Notes under the pieces: generated by a model | The model's input: only the letters and a program-made list of their open reading frames with translations | Databases searched by the model: none | What the model was told of the DNA's origin: nothing | Made by a program: the position numbers and the translations under genes | Shown: positions 1 to 10,120 of the stretch, piece by piece | Layout of the letters: every line of letters begins with the position of its first letter | How positions within the stretch are numbered: position 1 is the first letter of the stretch | Origin: Hofstenia miamia | Lineage: Eukaryota; Xenacoelomorpha; Acoela | Length of the DNA: 64,000 nt | NCBI GenBank assembly: GCA_004352715.1 | Contig: SCFE01000023.1 | Location: 984,849-1,048,848, forward strand | Direction: 5' to 3'

Positions 1-14
1 TATATATATATATG
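1..14. repeat. TA dinucleotide run
   Basis: The window opens in a short TA run followed by TGCATGCATAG. It is simple-sequence DNA, cut by the window edge. Confidence 0.7.
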
Positions 15-488
15 CATGCATAGAATAATGCAAAGGTAATCCACGTCTAATATATTCGGATTGTTGCAACTCTCGTAGAAAGCGCAAAAATTAAGTCTAA
101 AAATTTTTCATTCATTGGCCCAATATGTTGAGTATATTTTTGAAACAATTTTGTCATTGATCTTTTTTATAATCTGCATAACTATTATTGATTTTCACAC
201 CCACGACAATTTATAGATTTCAAAAATAATATTTTATATAGACATGCTCCTACTTCATATTGTCATTAAAGCAGTTTGTCAATATTTATCTTCAAGATAT
301 ATAGCTTAAACTTCGTAATTGGATTTTAAATATGATGGATTGCTGACGACAAAAAAAGTAAATTCCGCGTTGGCGTTCAACTACATGTCAAGTGTTCTGT
401 CAATAAAGCATTGCTTGCAAGCGCCTCATTTTGCAAACAATTACTTCTTTGATAAGACTTTTGACAAAAGCAATTCAGTGATAGAAAA
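15..488. other. 5' flank of the beta-tubulin gene
   Basis: This is AT-rich non-coding sequence. A short open frame here overlaps the tubulin start in another frame and has no recognisable product. I see no convincing TATA box or splice acceptor. Any promoter for the tubulin gene should lie here, but I cannot point to a site. Confidence 0.4.
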
Positions 489-1829
489 ATGCGAGAGATA
501 CTCCACGTTCAGGTAGGCCAATGTGGCAACCAAATGGGGCTTCAGTTCTTTAAAAACATCGCTGAAGAGCATGGAATTGATAAAACTGGTACTGCAACAA
601 CAGATGATGATTATCGTCTGGCCCGACTAAATGTTTATTACAATGAAGCAATGTCTAATCGCTATGTTCCACGAGCAATATTGGTGGATTTAGAGCCTGG
701 AACAATGAATGCCATTAAAGCCAGTTCAATCGGAGATCAATTCAAACCTGATAATTTTGTTTTTGCACAAAGCGGTGCTGGTAATAACTGGGCTAAAGGC
801 CATTATACTGAAGGTGCTGAAATCGCTGAAAATGTTTTAGAAAGAATATACCATGAAGCGGAAGGTTGTGATTGCTTGCAAGGATTTCAATTAACCCATT
901 CCCTTGGAGGTGGCACTGGCTCGGGAATGGGAACATTGCTAATTTCTAAAATAAGGGAAGAGTTTCCAGATAGAATTATGATGACTTTCTCTGTCACACC
1001 TTCTCCAAAAGTATCAGAGACCGTTGTGGAGCCATATAATGCTACTCTTTCTGTTCATCAATTACTAGAGAACACTGATCAAACGTTTTGCATAGACAAT
1101 GAGGCACTATATGATATCTGTTTTAGAGGTTTAAAACTGAAGCAGCCCAACTACTCAGATCTTAATCACCTAATCTCAATGACTATGAGTGGAGTAACCA
1201 CATGTCTACGATTTCCAGGTCAATTAAATGCAGATTTAAGAAAATTAGCAGTCAACATGGTTCCATTTCCACGACTGCATTTTTTTGTTCCTGGCTTTAC
1301 ACCTTTAACCAGTCGCGACACTGCACAATATAGATCGACTTCTATAAATGAACTTGTAAGTCAAATGTTTCAACCTCGTAACATGATGGCTGCTTGTGAT
1401 CCACGAAATGGTAGATATCTAACAGTGGCTGCGATATTCCGCGGGAAAGTCTCAATGAAGGAAGTCGATGAGCAAATGTCGCTTGTTCAGAACAAAATGG
1501 GACCACATTTTGTCAGCTGGATTCCAAACAATGTCAAAACAGCAGTATGTAACATAGCTCCAGAATACGCACCAAAATGTGCAACATTTATTGGGAATAG
1601 TACTGCAATTCAACAGTTATTTCGAAGAGTTTCTGAACAATTTAGTGCTATGTTAAGACGAAAGGCATTTCTCCACTGGTATACAAGCGAGGGTATGGAT
1701 GAAATGGAGTTTACTGAAGCTGAGAGTAATATGAATGACTTAATTTCCGAATACCAGCAGTATGAAATGGACGACGAGTATGAAGAGGAAGATTCAACCT
1801 TAATGGAGGAAGAAGAACCAGAATCATAG
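489..1829 (+). CDS. TUBB: Beta-tubulin, divergent, intronless
   Basis: This encodes a beta-tubulin of 446 residues, the GTP-binding subunit that pairs with alpha-tubulin in microtubules. Length is normal (about 445). It starts with MREI, the tetrapeptide used in tubulin mRNA autoregulation, which fixes the start codon. The GTPase signature GGGTGSG is at residues 140-146, Cys239 is present, and the tail is acidic (from about residue 428, many Glu/Asp), as usual for beta-tubulins. There are no frameshifts or stops and no intron, although many animal beta-tubulin genes have introns. It departs from consensus at many sites, for example Val7, Val9, Met16, Arg119-Ile120-Tyr121 and Ser at the usual Glu of FVEWIPNN. 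Residue 198, normally Glu, is Gln; residue 200 is Phe. A lineage-restricted or germline isotype, or a functional retrocopy, would fit. Beta-tubulin identity is certain; the isotype is not. Confidence 0.97.
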   Translation: MREILHVQVGQCGNQMGLQFFKNIAEEHGIDKTGTATTDDDYRLARLNVYYNEAMSNRYVPRAILVDLEPGTMNAIKASSIGDQFKPDNFVFAQSGAGNNWAKGHYTEGAEIAENVLERIYHEAEGCDCLQGFQLTHSLGGGTGSGMGTLLISKIREEFPDRIMMTFSVTPSPKVSETVVEPYNATLSVHQLLENTDQTFCIDNEALYDICFRGLKLKQPNYSDLNHLISMTMSGVTTCLRFPGQLNADLRKLAVNMVPFPRLHFFVPGFTPLTSRDTAQYRSTSINELVSQMFQPRNMMAACDPRNGRYLTVAAIFRGKVSMKEVDEQMSLVQNKMGPHFVSWIPNNVKTAVCNIAPEYAPKCATFIGNSTAIQQLFRRVSEQFSAMLRRKAFLHWYTSEGMDEMEFTEAESNMNDLISEYQQYEMDDEYEEEDSTLMEEEEPES

Positions 1830-1890
1830 CGTTTAATAGGATTTTTTAATATTTATTCAAATTTTTAAGTGTAGAAAAATATCATAATTG

Positions 1891-1896
1891 ATTAAA
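1891..1896 (+). terminator. Possible polyadenylation signal of beta-tubulin
   Basis: ATTAAA lies about 60 bases after the tubulin stop codon, at a usual distance for a short 3' UTR. No AATAAA is nearby. Such hexamers are common in AT-rich DNA, so support is weak. Confidence 0.25.
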
Positions 1897-2227
1897 AGAA
1901 TTCAATTTCCGCTGTTATCACATCAAATGTAATATAAAGACATAATTTATCTCTCGTAGTTTCTTTTGTTGAGTAAAATCAGTAATTTTATTAAAGTAAT
2001 GGAGCATTGGCGTTTAAATTCCATTAAATTCAACTTAAATCTTAGTAAGATTGAAATGCTATTACGCGAAATTACAAAAGCATTAGACAAATTATCATAA
2101 ATAGGCAAACCGTTTTCAGGATCTTGTAAAGTAAATTAGGAACATTCAAGCAAGTCATATGTAGCTAATGAAGTACATTGTGTAGTGTAATACATTCCTA
2201 TATCTTTGAAGAGTGCATTGAAAGTGC

Positions 2228-2442
2228 TTCTAAAAAGTCTGGAAATTTTTTAAAGGCTGCGTGCCTTTTTGTCATAGCTTTTAGAAACTGGTGAAAGCGA
2301 TTTATCAGAGCTCACATGAAGGGAATTTAGTTTCTACAGGCGAAATGAAATTCTGATGTCAAACAGTACCTTAAAAGTAGGAAGCTTATTGTCCAGTAAC
2401 TAATTTTAAGACAAACAACTTTATTACTTAAAAGTAGTTATA
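2228..2442 (+). repeat. Left terminal inverted repeat of the mariner-like element
   Basis: It matches the reverse complement of 2856-3105 over its whole length with scattered mismatches and indels. This is far longer than the roughly 30-base repeats of classical mariner. Confidence 0.85.
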
Positions 2443-2525
2443 TCACTCAGCTTGATCTTGCTGAATATAACCAGTGAAGTCTGCTTTTAAAACAATCATT
2501 GTTGTTCCGTTAAAAAGTACGACTT

Positions 2526-2816
2526 CAGTATGATGGTGCATCGCCGCACTTCGCAAGAATAGTAACTGAAGTCCTGAAGAAAACTTTTGGTGACAATTTC
2601 ATCAGACTTGTAGCCGCCGAGGTCTCCTGATCTAACTCCGCCTGACTGCTACTTTTGGGGCATGTTGAAAACTTAAGTCTACAGCCTAAAAAAGTGGATT
2701 GTGGAAGCTGCTTAAGACGTACAAAAATATGAGATCTTCAGTGATGTCCAGGACTTGTTCTACCGGTGCGAACTTGTTAGAGATGTCAACGGTGATACTT
2801 TGGAACGTTTGTTATA
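2526..2816 (+). pseudogene. Mariner transposase C-terminal fragment
   Basis: The first frame, from 2526, reads QYDGASPHFARIVTEVLKKT, the region before the last catalytic Asp block of mariner transposases. After a frameshift near 2616 a second frame reads PPRSPDLTPPDCYFWG, which matches the highly conserved mariner block (PRSPDL-P-D-FLWG) carrying the last catalytic Asp. A third stretch (FSDVQDLFYRCELVRDV, then NGDTLERLL) fits the mariner C-terminus. The N-terminal DNA-binding half is absent. Two frameshifts and in-frame stops make it non-functional. Confidence 0.85.
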
Positions 2817-2855
2817 ATTTCTTCATGATATTGTACTGTTTTCGATGATTGTTAT

Positions 2856-3105
2856 TGAATAACTAGTTTTCAGTAATAAAGTTGTTTTTCTTAAAATTAG
2901 TTATGGAATAATAAGTTTACTATTGTTAAAGATACGTACTGTTTAACATCTCTATGAAAATGGCAAATAGCACGATCAGAATTACATTTCGCCTGTAGAA
3001 AAGCAAATTCCCCTCATTTGAGCTCTGATAAATCGCGTCATCAGGTTTCTAAAAGCTACAACAAAAGGGCACGCAGCCTTTAAAGTATGTCCAGACTTTT
3101 GAGAA
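2856..3105 (-). repeat. Right terminal inverted repeat of the mariner-like element
   Basis: This is the inverted copy of 2228-2442, slightly longer because of small insertions. It ends in CCAGACTTTTGAGAA. Confidence 0.85.
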
Positions 3106-4402
3106 TCAATCTATATGATTTTCTCAATATTATTATGGTAAGATCTTTCCAACGTCTATGCTCATCAGATTTGAGTATCAACCAATGTTGGTATGCTTGA
3201 AATCCGTTTAGAATGTTATGGAAAGGTTCGAATTGGTCAATTCGGGCTTTCGTAACAAAATTCCTACTCAAAACCTTCCGTATCTTACTTCTATGAAAGA
3301 AAAAATAAATATTGATAAAATTCTAGTATTTTGAAGTGGTTCCCCGTCAAGAACAAAAAATTGTTTTAAACACTAAGAGGTTTTTTGTAAGAGATATTTT
3401 TGCCATCCCTGGTATTGTGTTGCAGTTTTTTGAAACAAAATTTGATGTAAGCAAAAAAATGTCATTGCTTAGAGCTCTAACAAATATATGCTAAAAACTA
3501 TTGAAAAAAATAAATGGAATGACTTTGACAAATATTTTACTGGCAGCAATTCCTTGAATATAAGAATCATTTTGTTATTGATGTTGTTTTGCTTTCAAAA
3601 TCACCTTGGTTCAACTAAGTGAGGGACTGCAAAAACTTCAATTTGGTTGCATAGAAATAGCCAAAATTTTTAAAACTACTAAAGAAAATCAAAAATACTG
3701 TAAATATACAAAACGTTCAATGAAAACGCAGATTGACTTTAATTTTCAAAAGAAAATCCTTAAGGCTTGATAAGCTATAATTTATTGCAACCTCTCTACT
3801 CTTTGCATTTAAGTATCCTATATACAACGTTATCCATTTTCTTGCTATTATCATTGCCTGTTTGCTTAGAATTCATTTAATTGTTTTGATTGTAGACTAA
3901 AGTAAATTTGCGCATCAATCAGTTCTGCTATTCACAGGTTATGCAAATATTTCACATTCAATCAAAGGTTTATGCTCAACGAAGAATATTGAATTGCTAT
4001 TTTATTTTACTAAATAATTCCTTGAATCTTAGCGTATGCTAGATACATACGAATCTTGTAATTCTTGGCTTTTATTACTGCTTATGACATATAGTTATTG
4101 GCCTTCCGCCTCCATTTATTATGTTTTTACACAATTTAAAAAATATTTTAATCATGATTGTACTACAATTACTATATTGAAACTTATATTGAACAATACA
4201 AACAGAAACTAACGCTATAATCCAAGCAATTGCTGTCCAGGGCATTTTATATTATCATCAGTGCACCCCAGAGCCTCTTATTGTTTTCGAATTCAAAGAG
4301 GCAGAGCTCAGCACGGCCATATTAGAACCCGGTGCTATACCGACTTCGCGCTTAAAAATGGATCGGTGCTTTATTTAAGAGCATGTGTATTTATGTGCAA
4401 GC
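3106..4402. other. AT-rich intergenic sequence, nothing recognised
   Basis: No frame here gives a recognisable protein, and I see no repeat structure or RNA gene. It separates the mariner-like and Harbinger-like elements. Confidence 0.5.
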
Positions 4403-4776
4403 TAAAGGTGCGTTCAGACGAGAACCTTTTGATGCGCATCTTTTGATGAAAGTGCGTTCAAACGAGCATCTTTTTGATGTATGCTTTTTGATGCATCTAT
4501 CAAAATTTGGGAGCGTTAGACGAGCGTCTTTTTGATGCAAGGCCACTTGTTTATTCAGCAATTAAGTTTAACAGGAATTGTGTTTTTCTATAACTGGAAA
4601 ATTTATAATCAACACTGACTCAAAACATTAAAATTAAAAACGAATTTGATTGGATGTTTAATTCTATAGATATTGTTTGCATTATTATTAAAATATGGAA
4701 ATGGAAGGCCAGCTGAATGCACTTAACCTCTGTATAATAAGAAAAAATAATTCTAAGCTTTAGCAAATAATTCAGC

Positions 4777-4970
4777 ATGTTAAAACGCAAAAGCCGAAAA
4801 GAAGATGCTGGAGTAGAAGATTTCTTCTACGCCACCACCTTGGGCAACACACTTGCTTTCGGAGTTAAATATTGAGGATCCTCTTTTACATAAAAATGTT
4901 TTAAGAATGGATGCACCAACGCTTCAAATGTTAATTCAAAGGGTGGATCCATCAGAATCGAGACACGGTT
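4777..4970 (+). pseudogene. Harbinger transposase N-terminal relic
   Basis: A methionine start at 4777 opens a short basic frame (MLKRKSRKEDAGVEDFF). From about 4853, in another frame, comes LLSELNIEDPLLHKNVLRMD followed by APTLQMLIQRVDP. This resembles the conserved N-terminal segment of PIF/Harbinger transposases (EL-EDP--F-NFLRM----F--LL--V-P). It breaks off soon after. The DDE domain and the Myb-like partner gene are absent. Confidence 0.65.
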
Positions 4971-5474
4971 AGCACTATTCATCAGATTCATCATTGCAAC
5001 AGGTAGAATTACTTGATATTTTCGATTATTTGATTCTAATTTAAGTGAAGCCTATACAAGTTTGGCAGGGAGGCTAAATTTTTTATTTAAAAAATGTAAA
5101 TTTATATAATATTGCCAACAAGACCAAGTAGTTAATTACTGATGGTTCAAACAAACGAAATTACTTGTTTCATGTAATTATACAACTGATTAAAATAATT
5201 TCAATACACGTAGGAATTTTAGTTCTAGACGCATGTAAAGTATATTGACAATCCAGTAGCATAATTTGTGAAAAATCAATATTGCTTCAATGAAAGGAAT
5301 AACACTGCTTTTTGTTTAAAAAAATTGGAAAATTTAGAATTCAATATCGTCATGATTCATCTTGAAGTTAAAATTGTTGAGCTTCAAAATCCTCGTATTT
5401 TAAGACTCACGGCTACTTGAGACAATCTGTCCCCAAAAGAAAATCGTTAATTACTGATCGTTCAAATGAATAAT

Positions 5475-5625
5475 GTGCGTTCAGACGAGAATCTTTTGAA
5501 CTACGTCAAAAAGATGCAAGCTGTTTGTGCGTCAATTTGAACGATGTGCGTTCAGACGAGCATCTTTTTGATGTATGCTAATTTGAACGATGTGCGTTCA
5601 GACGAGCATCTTTTTGACGTATATC
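5475..5625 (+). repeat. Subterminal repeats of the Harbinger-like element
   Basis: Three copies of GTGCGTTCAGACGAG(A/C)ATCTTTT begin near 5475, 5546 and 5592, the last two preceded by AATTTGAACGAT. Repeated subterminal motifs of this kind are often transposase binding sites in DNA transposons; that role is inferred here. Confidence 0.75.
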
Positions 5626-5667
5626 AAATGATATACATCAAAAGGTTCTCATCTTAACGCACCTTAA

Positions 5668-6680
5668 AGGTAATTGACTGCAGTAGGAAAAATTGGAACA
5701 TTTCTGCCCGAGGTGAGGTTAAGGCATCGCAAGTTGGTCTAATAATGCAGCTACAATTACATGATTGATTAGTGCAGACAATTTTGTAATATATATTTCA
5801 AAAACAACCTATATTTAAAATATTTTTTCTTCAAAAATCAGATTTACAAGTGTGCCCATTCTGGAGAAGTTGCATCTATTTCTTTCTAATGCAATAATCA
5901 TGATTTAACTCCTTTTAATTTATGATCAAAGACAAAATAAATTAAAAAATAAAATAATCAGATAAAAAATTGATACTTCTTATAAAGTAAAGTTATAAGA
6001 CATCGCTAATGTTTCTTTCGTATAAAACTTTAAGAAACATTACAAGACACTCCTCGTAGATTATCTTATGGCGTAAATGAAAACATTTAGAATGTATGAG
6101 ACGAAAATGCGGGGCAAGCCGGCTCAAAACTTCTGGGACACAGGCCAAATGTGGTGGATCGGTTTGGGTAACAGTACTACTGATTGCGGTGCGGTCCTAG
6201 GCGAGTGTAAAAAATGTTGCCCTGCTTACATCTCTGACTTTGTGCCAAAGCCAAGCATATTTATCAAACCTTAGCCATGTTGATTTGCGAAAAATGAGGG
6301 CGAAAATGAATTAACTTACTTATTAACACAATTAGTTTATAAGTGATGTTAGACACTATTAATATGAATACGAACGGTGGCACGGAAAATATAATTTACA
6401 ATATAGTAACGTGGATATCTAAAGCTTTAGCAAAATTACAAGCAAAGATTGACCGTATAAATTATTAAAAGGTCGACACTAAAAAACGAACTTCCCAATT
6501 AACCGTGAATTTTTGTGTTGTTGCTAAATTTAGGAGCATATTCAAAATACATTAGTAAGCTCATAAATAAAGTGACTAAGTTATTACGTCCCCATCGTGA
6601 TTTCGTTTTGACTTAAGTGTAATTCAATTAAAGTTACATTTATTCACGCAAAATCGTGAAGCGTTCCTAATTTTTCCAGT
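5668..6680. other. Intergenic sequence, nothing recognised
   Basis: Short open frames are present (for example 6077-6274) but match nothing I know and have no supporting context. I see no repeats or RNA genes. The stretch ends where the LINE relic at 6681 begins. Confidence 0.45.
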
Positions 6681-7408
6681 TTGTCTCCTCGCGATAAAGC
6701 AAGACTTCTCTCCTGTTCCTTACCAGGAAGTGGGGATTGGTTGGCTGCCATTCCCTTGAAAGCACTTGGTCTTTCTTTCGCTCCTGCAGAATTCCGAATT
6801 TTGCTTTGTTATCCGCTTGGCATCCCCTTAATTAATGATGACAAAAAATGTCCAAAATGCTTTAAGCCTTTGGATTTATTCGGTGATCATGCCATGTCCT
6901 GCGGGTTGATGGTGAAAGAATTGCGCGCCATGATCGACTCAGGGACGCTATTTTTTCAACTGCTTCGAAATGTGCTTTGTCTCCTGTGCTTGAAAAGTCT
7001 AACCTCACTGAGTCTCGTGCTCGTCCTGGGGACATCTTTTTGCCATACTGGTCTTCTGGCCGACCAGCTGCTCTAGACGTGACTGTAATTAGTTCACTGC
7101 AGCCTTCGATTGTTTCTCTTGCGGGTACTAATGCTGGTCATGCTCTGGAAGTTTCAGACAACCGAAAGCTTACTAAATACGCAGAATCATGTTCAGCAGC
7201 TGGTATATCCTTCATACCACTATCAGTGGAAGCTCTAGGAGGATGGTCACCAATTGCTATCAAAGTATTCTCCAAGATGTCTTTTATGTCTTCTGCCAGA
7301 AATGCCTCTTGCGATCTGAATACGGTTTCTACATACTTTTTTCAGCAATTGTCAGTAATTTTACAGCGGGGAAATGCTACACTTCTTTTATCAAGATATG
7401 GTTGTTAG
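6681..7408 (+). pseudogene. RLE-type LINE C-terminal region, frameshifted relic
   Basis: This is the 3' end of a non-LTR retrotransposon ORF, without the reverse transcriptase core. The first frame (6681-6960) has DWLAAIPLKALGLSFAPAEF and a zinc-knuckle pattern C-x2-C-x8-H-x3-C (CPKCFKPLDLFGDHAMSC). After a frameshift the second frame (from about 6977) reads ARPGDIFLPYWSSGRPAALD, then VTV and KLTKYAE. The order zinc knuckle, RP-x-D, about 15 residues, D-V-T, then K-Y resembles the restriction-like endonuclease of R2-type LINEs. It is the same domain as at 8743-9717 but a separate, diverged copy. Confidence 0.7.
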
Positions 7409-7811
7409 GGCTCAAGCAATTCATGTCTAATCTGTGGCATCTGGAACACAAACTCAACCATTGTACAAGTTTTTCATTATCGATCACCCAAAAAATAATC
7501 ATTGTAATGTTAATTTTATATTTATTGATTTTCGTTCTTTTAAAAAAAACAATTTTCTATTCGGTGATTCTTAAATATTCTATTTTTGTAATGTTAATTT
7601 TGTAAAATGTGCTTTATTAAATATTATTATCATTTGTGGAAATAATGTTTGCAATATACTTCTTTATGAAACTGTTTTAAAAATATTAAATTTACTCCAT
7701 TGCCACTCTCTAATATAAACCCGCATTAACAACCATGATTTGACTCAGTGTTCATGAGTATAATAACTGGCCAAATTGAATATCCTCCTGCTTAAAAAAT
7801 TAAGAGTAAAA

Positions 7812-7813
<2 letters not shown>
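7409..7813. other. 3' flank of LINE relic, nothing recognised
   Basis: AT-rich sequence, possibly including the 3' UTR of the LINE relic. No gene is seen. Confidence 0.4.

Positions 7814-7862
<49 letters not shown>
7814..7862. repeat. Compound microsatellite (CT)n(AT)n
   Basis: About 20 bases of CT are followed directly by about 28 bases of AT. Confidence 0.95.
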
Positions 7863-7864
<2 letters not shown>

Positions 7865-8039
7865 ATAGATAGATAAAATATACAAAATCAAAAAATATGC
7901 GCAATTACTTAAAGGGCACTATTTTTAGATATACGGACTCCATGCATGTAATTGATTGGAAATGCACAATAACGATTGTTTTTTCAATAAGTAATCTTTA
8001 TTTTTTCTTTTAAAATTTTATTTGTTATTTGATTGAGCT

Positions 8040-8726
8040 GAATATATTTTTGTAGAATATTTAGAGAATTACATTCATTTATAAACTTGAGTTAAACACA
8101 ACAATTGATACTGAATGGGATAAAATGGAGACAAAATATTATAAGATGATTGAAGTTCATTGACTGATTGATGCTTATCAATAAAATTAGTGATCTTAAG
8201 GCCCAATTATATAATCTTGCTAAGGATGACCTATTGTGAGCGTTGATACTTTGAAATAAAAAGAACAATAATTAAATTGACTTAAAACAGATGAGTGTAT
8301 TAATTCTGTATGAAATGATTTCCCTATATGCCTAAGATGAAATTAGTATTTTACACCAGCTGCCCTTTTTCGTAATTTTAAGCAAAGGAATTCATTAAAT
8401 TTCATTTCTTTGTCGATCACTACTCCTAGATAACTAACAGAATTGCTTTGCTTAATTTCATTATCACATATCGTAATATTAATATTTTCGGAAATTTTTT
8501 TATGATCCCTCGATGAAAAGATGATAAATTGTGTCTTACTAATTTTTTAATTTATTTATATTAAAATATACATTTAGGTCTTCGGTGTCTGGTTAATGTC
8601 TGGTCGCTTCGTAATGATTTTGAGCTGTTCTTAGTACACATGTATCATCAGCAGACTGATATATATAGGTCAATTAGGAATTGTTTCGGAAATATCATTC
8701 ACGTAAAGAGAAAACAATATTGGTCC
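8040..8726 (-). mobile_element. CR1/Jockey-type LINE, 3' part (split by insertion)
   Basis: Read on the minus strand, this continues a reverse transcriptase just after the PQG block. It contains FSLYVNDISETIP, the catalytic block as SADDTCVL (A-D-D), and the post-catalytic NSVSYLGVVIDKEMKFNEF typical of LINE RTs (SYLGV-ID--L-F), then a degenerate thumb. The 5' part of the same ORF is at 10110-11345 on the minus strand. The two are separated by the element at 8727-10109. Several stops and frameshifts are present. Confidence 0.8.
8716..8726. repeat. Target site duplication, left copy
   Basis: AATATTGGTCC occurs here and again at 10110-10120, on either side of the inserted LINE. On the minus strand it lies in the codons for G-P-I of the host LINE RT. 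Confidence 0.9.
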
Positions 8727-10109
8727 CGTACGTCTTAGTGGAATGGGTATCCCCTCCGTTGTAAATATTGCCCCTTCAGCTTATTTAGCGTCTGTGACTG
8801 GATCTTTCAAACTAATAAGCAATATATTGCATGGAAAGACATTTCCCGACATTTATTCTAATTCAGCCCTCTGTGCATGGCAAAACCAAGTGTACTCCAC
8901 TGTTTTACCCTGTGGCTCACCTTTTCAAAAGGATTGGCTGGAACCGGTACATGAAAAAATTTTCAGTGACATCATTTCCGGATGCAACGAATATAATAAA
9001 AAAAGATTAACCGCCTTTAAAGGCAAATTTCAAGGTTCCTGGTTGAATGCACTGCCATCAAAATCTCTGGGTTTAAAATGTACTGACGCTCAATTTAGAA
9101 TTAGTTTTGCTCTACGTACGGGCTCTAAAATTTGTGAAAAACATATTTGTTCATGTGAAACACCTGTTGATGAATTAGGTACCCATGGTTTATCTTGCAA
9201 GAAGAGTGCTGGCAGGTTTAGCCGACATAGTCACCTAAATGATTTTTTTAAACGCACAATAGGTACTGCCGGTTACAATTCTGTTTTAGAGCCACCAGGT
9301 TTATGTCGAAGCGATGGGAAACGACCAGACGGAATGACCTTAATACCCTGGTCTCGCGGACAATCTCTCGTGTGGGACGTCACCGTTGTGGATTCACTGG
9401 CGCCTAGTCGCATTTGTCGGGACGTTAATCATATCAAAGAGGCCGAGGAACGCAAAGCTGCAAAGTATACCGAAATATCCAATAGCGGCTACTTGTTCCA
9501 ACCCCTTGCTTTCGATTCTCAAGGAAATTGCGGACCTTCGACGAAAAGTTTTTTGAAAGATCTAGGAGACAAACTTGTAAATATATCTGGCGATAAACGA
9601 GCAAAAGAATTTCTGTATCAATCAATAACATCGATAATTATTCAACATAATGCCGCTTGTGTACTAGGGACTTTAGATAAACAAGAACGCATGGACGAAA
9701 TCTTTACTTTGTTGTAATTTCTAAACAGGTTTATGTCGAAGGTGTTCTCATTGCGACTTTTTCAGGTTGTGCTAATCGACATTTGATCGCGGATAACATT
9801 CAGTGGTTTTCTGATGAGAAAAGAAGTATAGAAGACATATTTGGCTAAAAAGGGGTTGCATATGTCGGTAGTTATTGTAGTAAATGATTGCCAATCACAT
9901 TCGTTTCTAGCCTGAAGATGCTGTGATTTTAAATCAAGTTTAAGATCGTTTTAATGTTGGCACTGTGGAATTAACTGATGAATTGGAAGTTGCCTCATAT
10001 ATTCCTGTAGAAAACAAAGCTTCTTGATATTGGTTTTAACATGCGCATTTTTGAAACTCATTTGTTCATTATTTGATGTTTGTTATTAAACGTTGATTAA
10101 TAAATCTTT
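8727..10109 (+). mobile_element. 5'-truncated RLE-type LINE inserted in another LINE
   Basis: The insert begins in the middle of the retrotransposon ORF and ends in a 3' UTR with AATAAA about five bases before the right target duplication and no long poly(A). The exact 11-base duplication and the continuity of the host LINE reading frame across the insertion prove the boundaries. Severe 5' truncation is usual for target-primed reverse transcription. Confidence 0.9.
8743..9717 (+). pseudogene. C-terminal part of an RLE-type LINE protein (zinc knuckle and endonuclease)
   Basis: An uninterrupted 324-codon frame ends in a normal stop. The reading frame is open back to the insertion edge at 8727, so the ATG is internal, not a true start. 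Residues 98-112 (GSWLNALPSKSLGLK) are a conserved linker. A zinc-knuckle pattern C-x-C-x9-H-x3-C (CSCETPVDELGTHGLSC) follows at about 136-152, then RH-x2-LND, then GKRPDGMTLIPW with a second Asp 16 residues after the first (WDVTV), and K-Y. This order matches the CCHC plus PD-x(12-15)-D endonuclease of R2-like LINEs. The reverse transcriptase is missing through truncation, so the protein could not retrotranspose. The intact frame suggests a fairly recent insertion. Confidence 0.85.
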
Positions 10110-10120
10110 AATATTGGTCC
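10110..10120. repeat. Target site duplication, right copy
   Basis: This is the second AATATTGGTCC, directly after the 3' end of the inserted LINE. Confidence 0.9.

Larger units (their letters stand above)
2228..3105 (+). mobile_element. Mariner-like DNA transposon with long inverted repeats, internally deleted
   Basis: Both ends carry the same sequence in opposite orientation, beginning near AAAAGTCTGG and including TTTAAAGGCTGCGTGC, GATTTATCAGAGCTCA and TCTACAGGCGAAATG. The match runs inward with small indels for over 200 bases on each side, ending near 2442 and 2856. Between the repeats is only about 400 bases with the 3' part of a mariner-type transposase gene. At about 880 bases it is too short to be autonomous. 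A TA target duplication could not be fixed exactly because the outer edge of the repeats is slightly ragged. Confidence 0.85.
4406..5664 (+). mobile_element. PIF/Harbinger-like DNA transposon, non-autonomous
   Basis: The left end AGGTGCGTTCAGACGAGAAC and the right end (reverse complement AGGTGCGTTAAGATGAGAAC) form terminal inverted repeats followed inward by CTTTTGATG on both sides. A TAA trinucleotide flanks both ends (4403-4405 and 5665-5667), the 3-base duplication typical of PIF/Harbinger. The unit GTGCGTTCAGACGAGCATC is repeated inside each end (near 4452 and 4511 on the left; 5475, 5546 and 5592 on the right). The 1259-base interior keeps only the start of a Harbinger-like transposase. 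Confidence 0.85.

Noticed and set aside
319-516. 65-codon frame before beta-tubulin
   Set aside because: It overlaps the tubulin start in another frame and has no recognisable product.
3080-3271. Minus-strand 63-codon frame
   Set aside because: It begins outside and ends within the mariner inverted repeat; chance frame.
4406-5664. CRISPR-like array of GTGCGTTCAGACGAG repeats
   Set aside because: Repeats are few, unevenly spaced and lie inside transposon ends; this is animal DNA.
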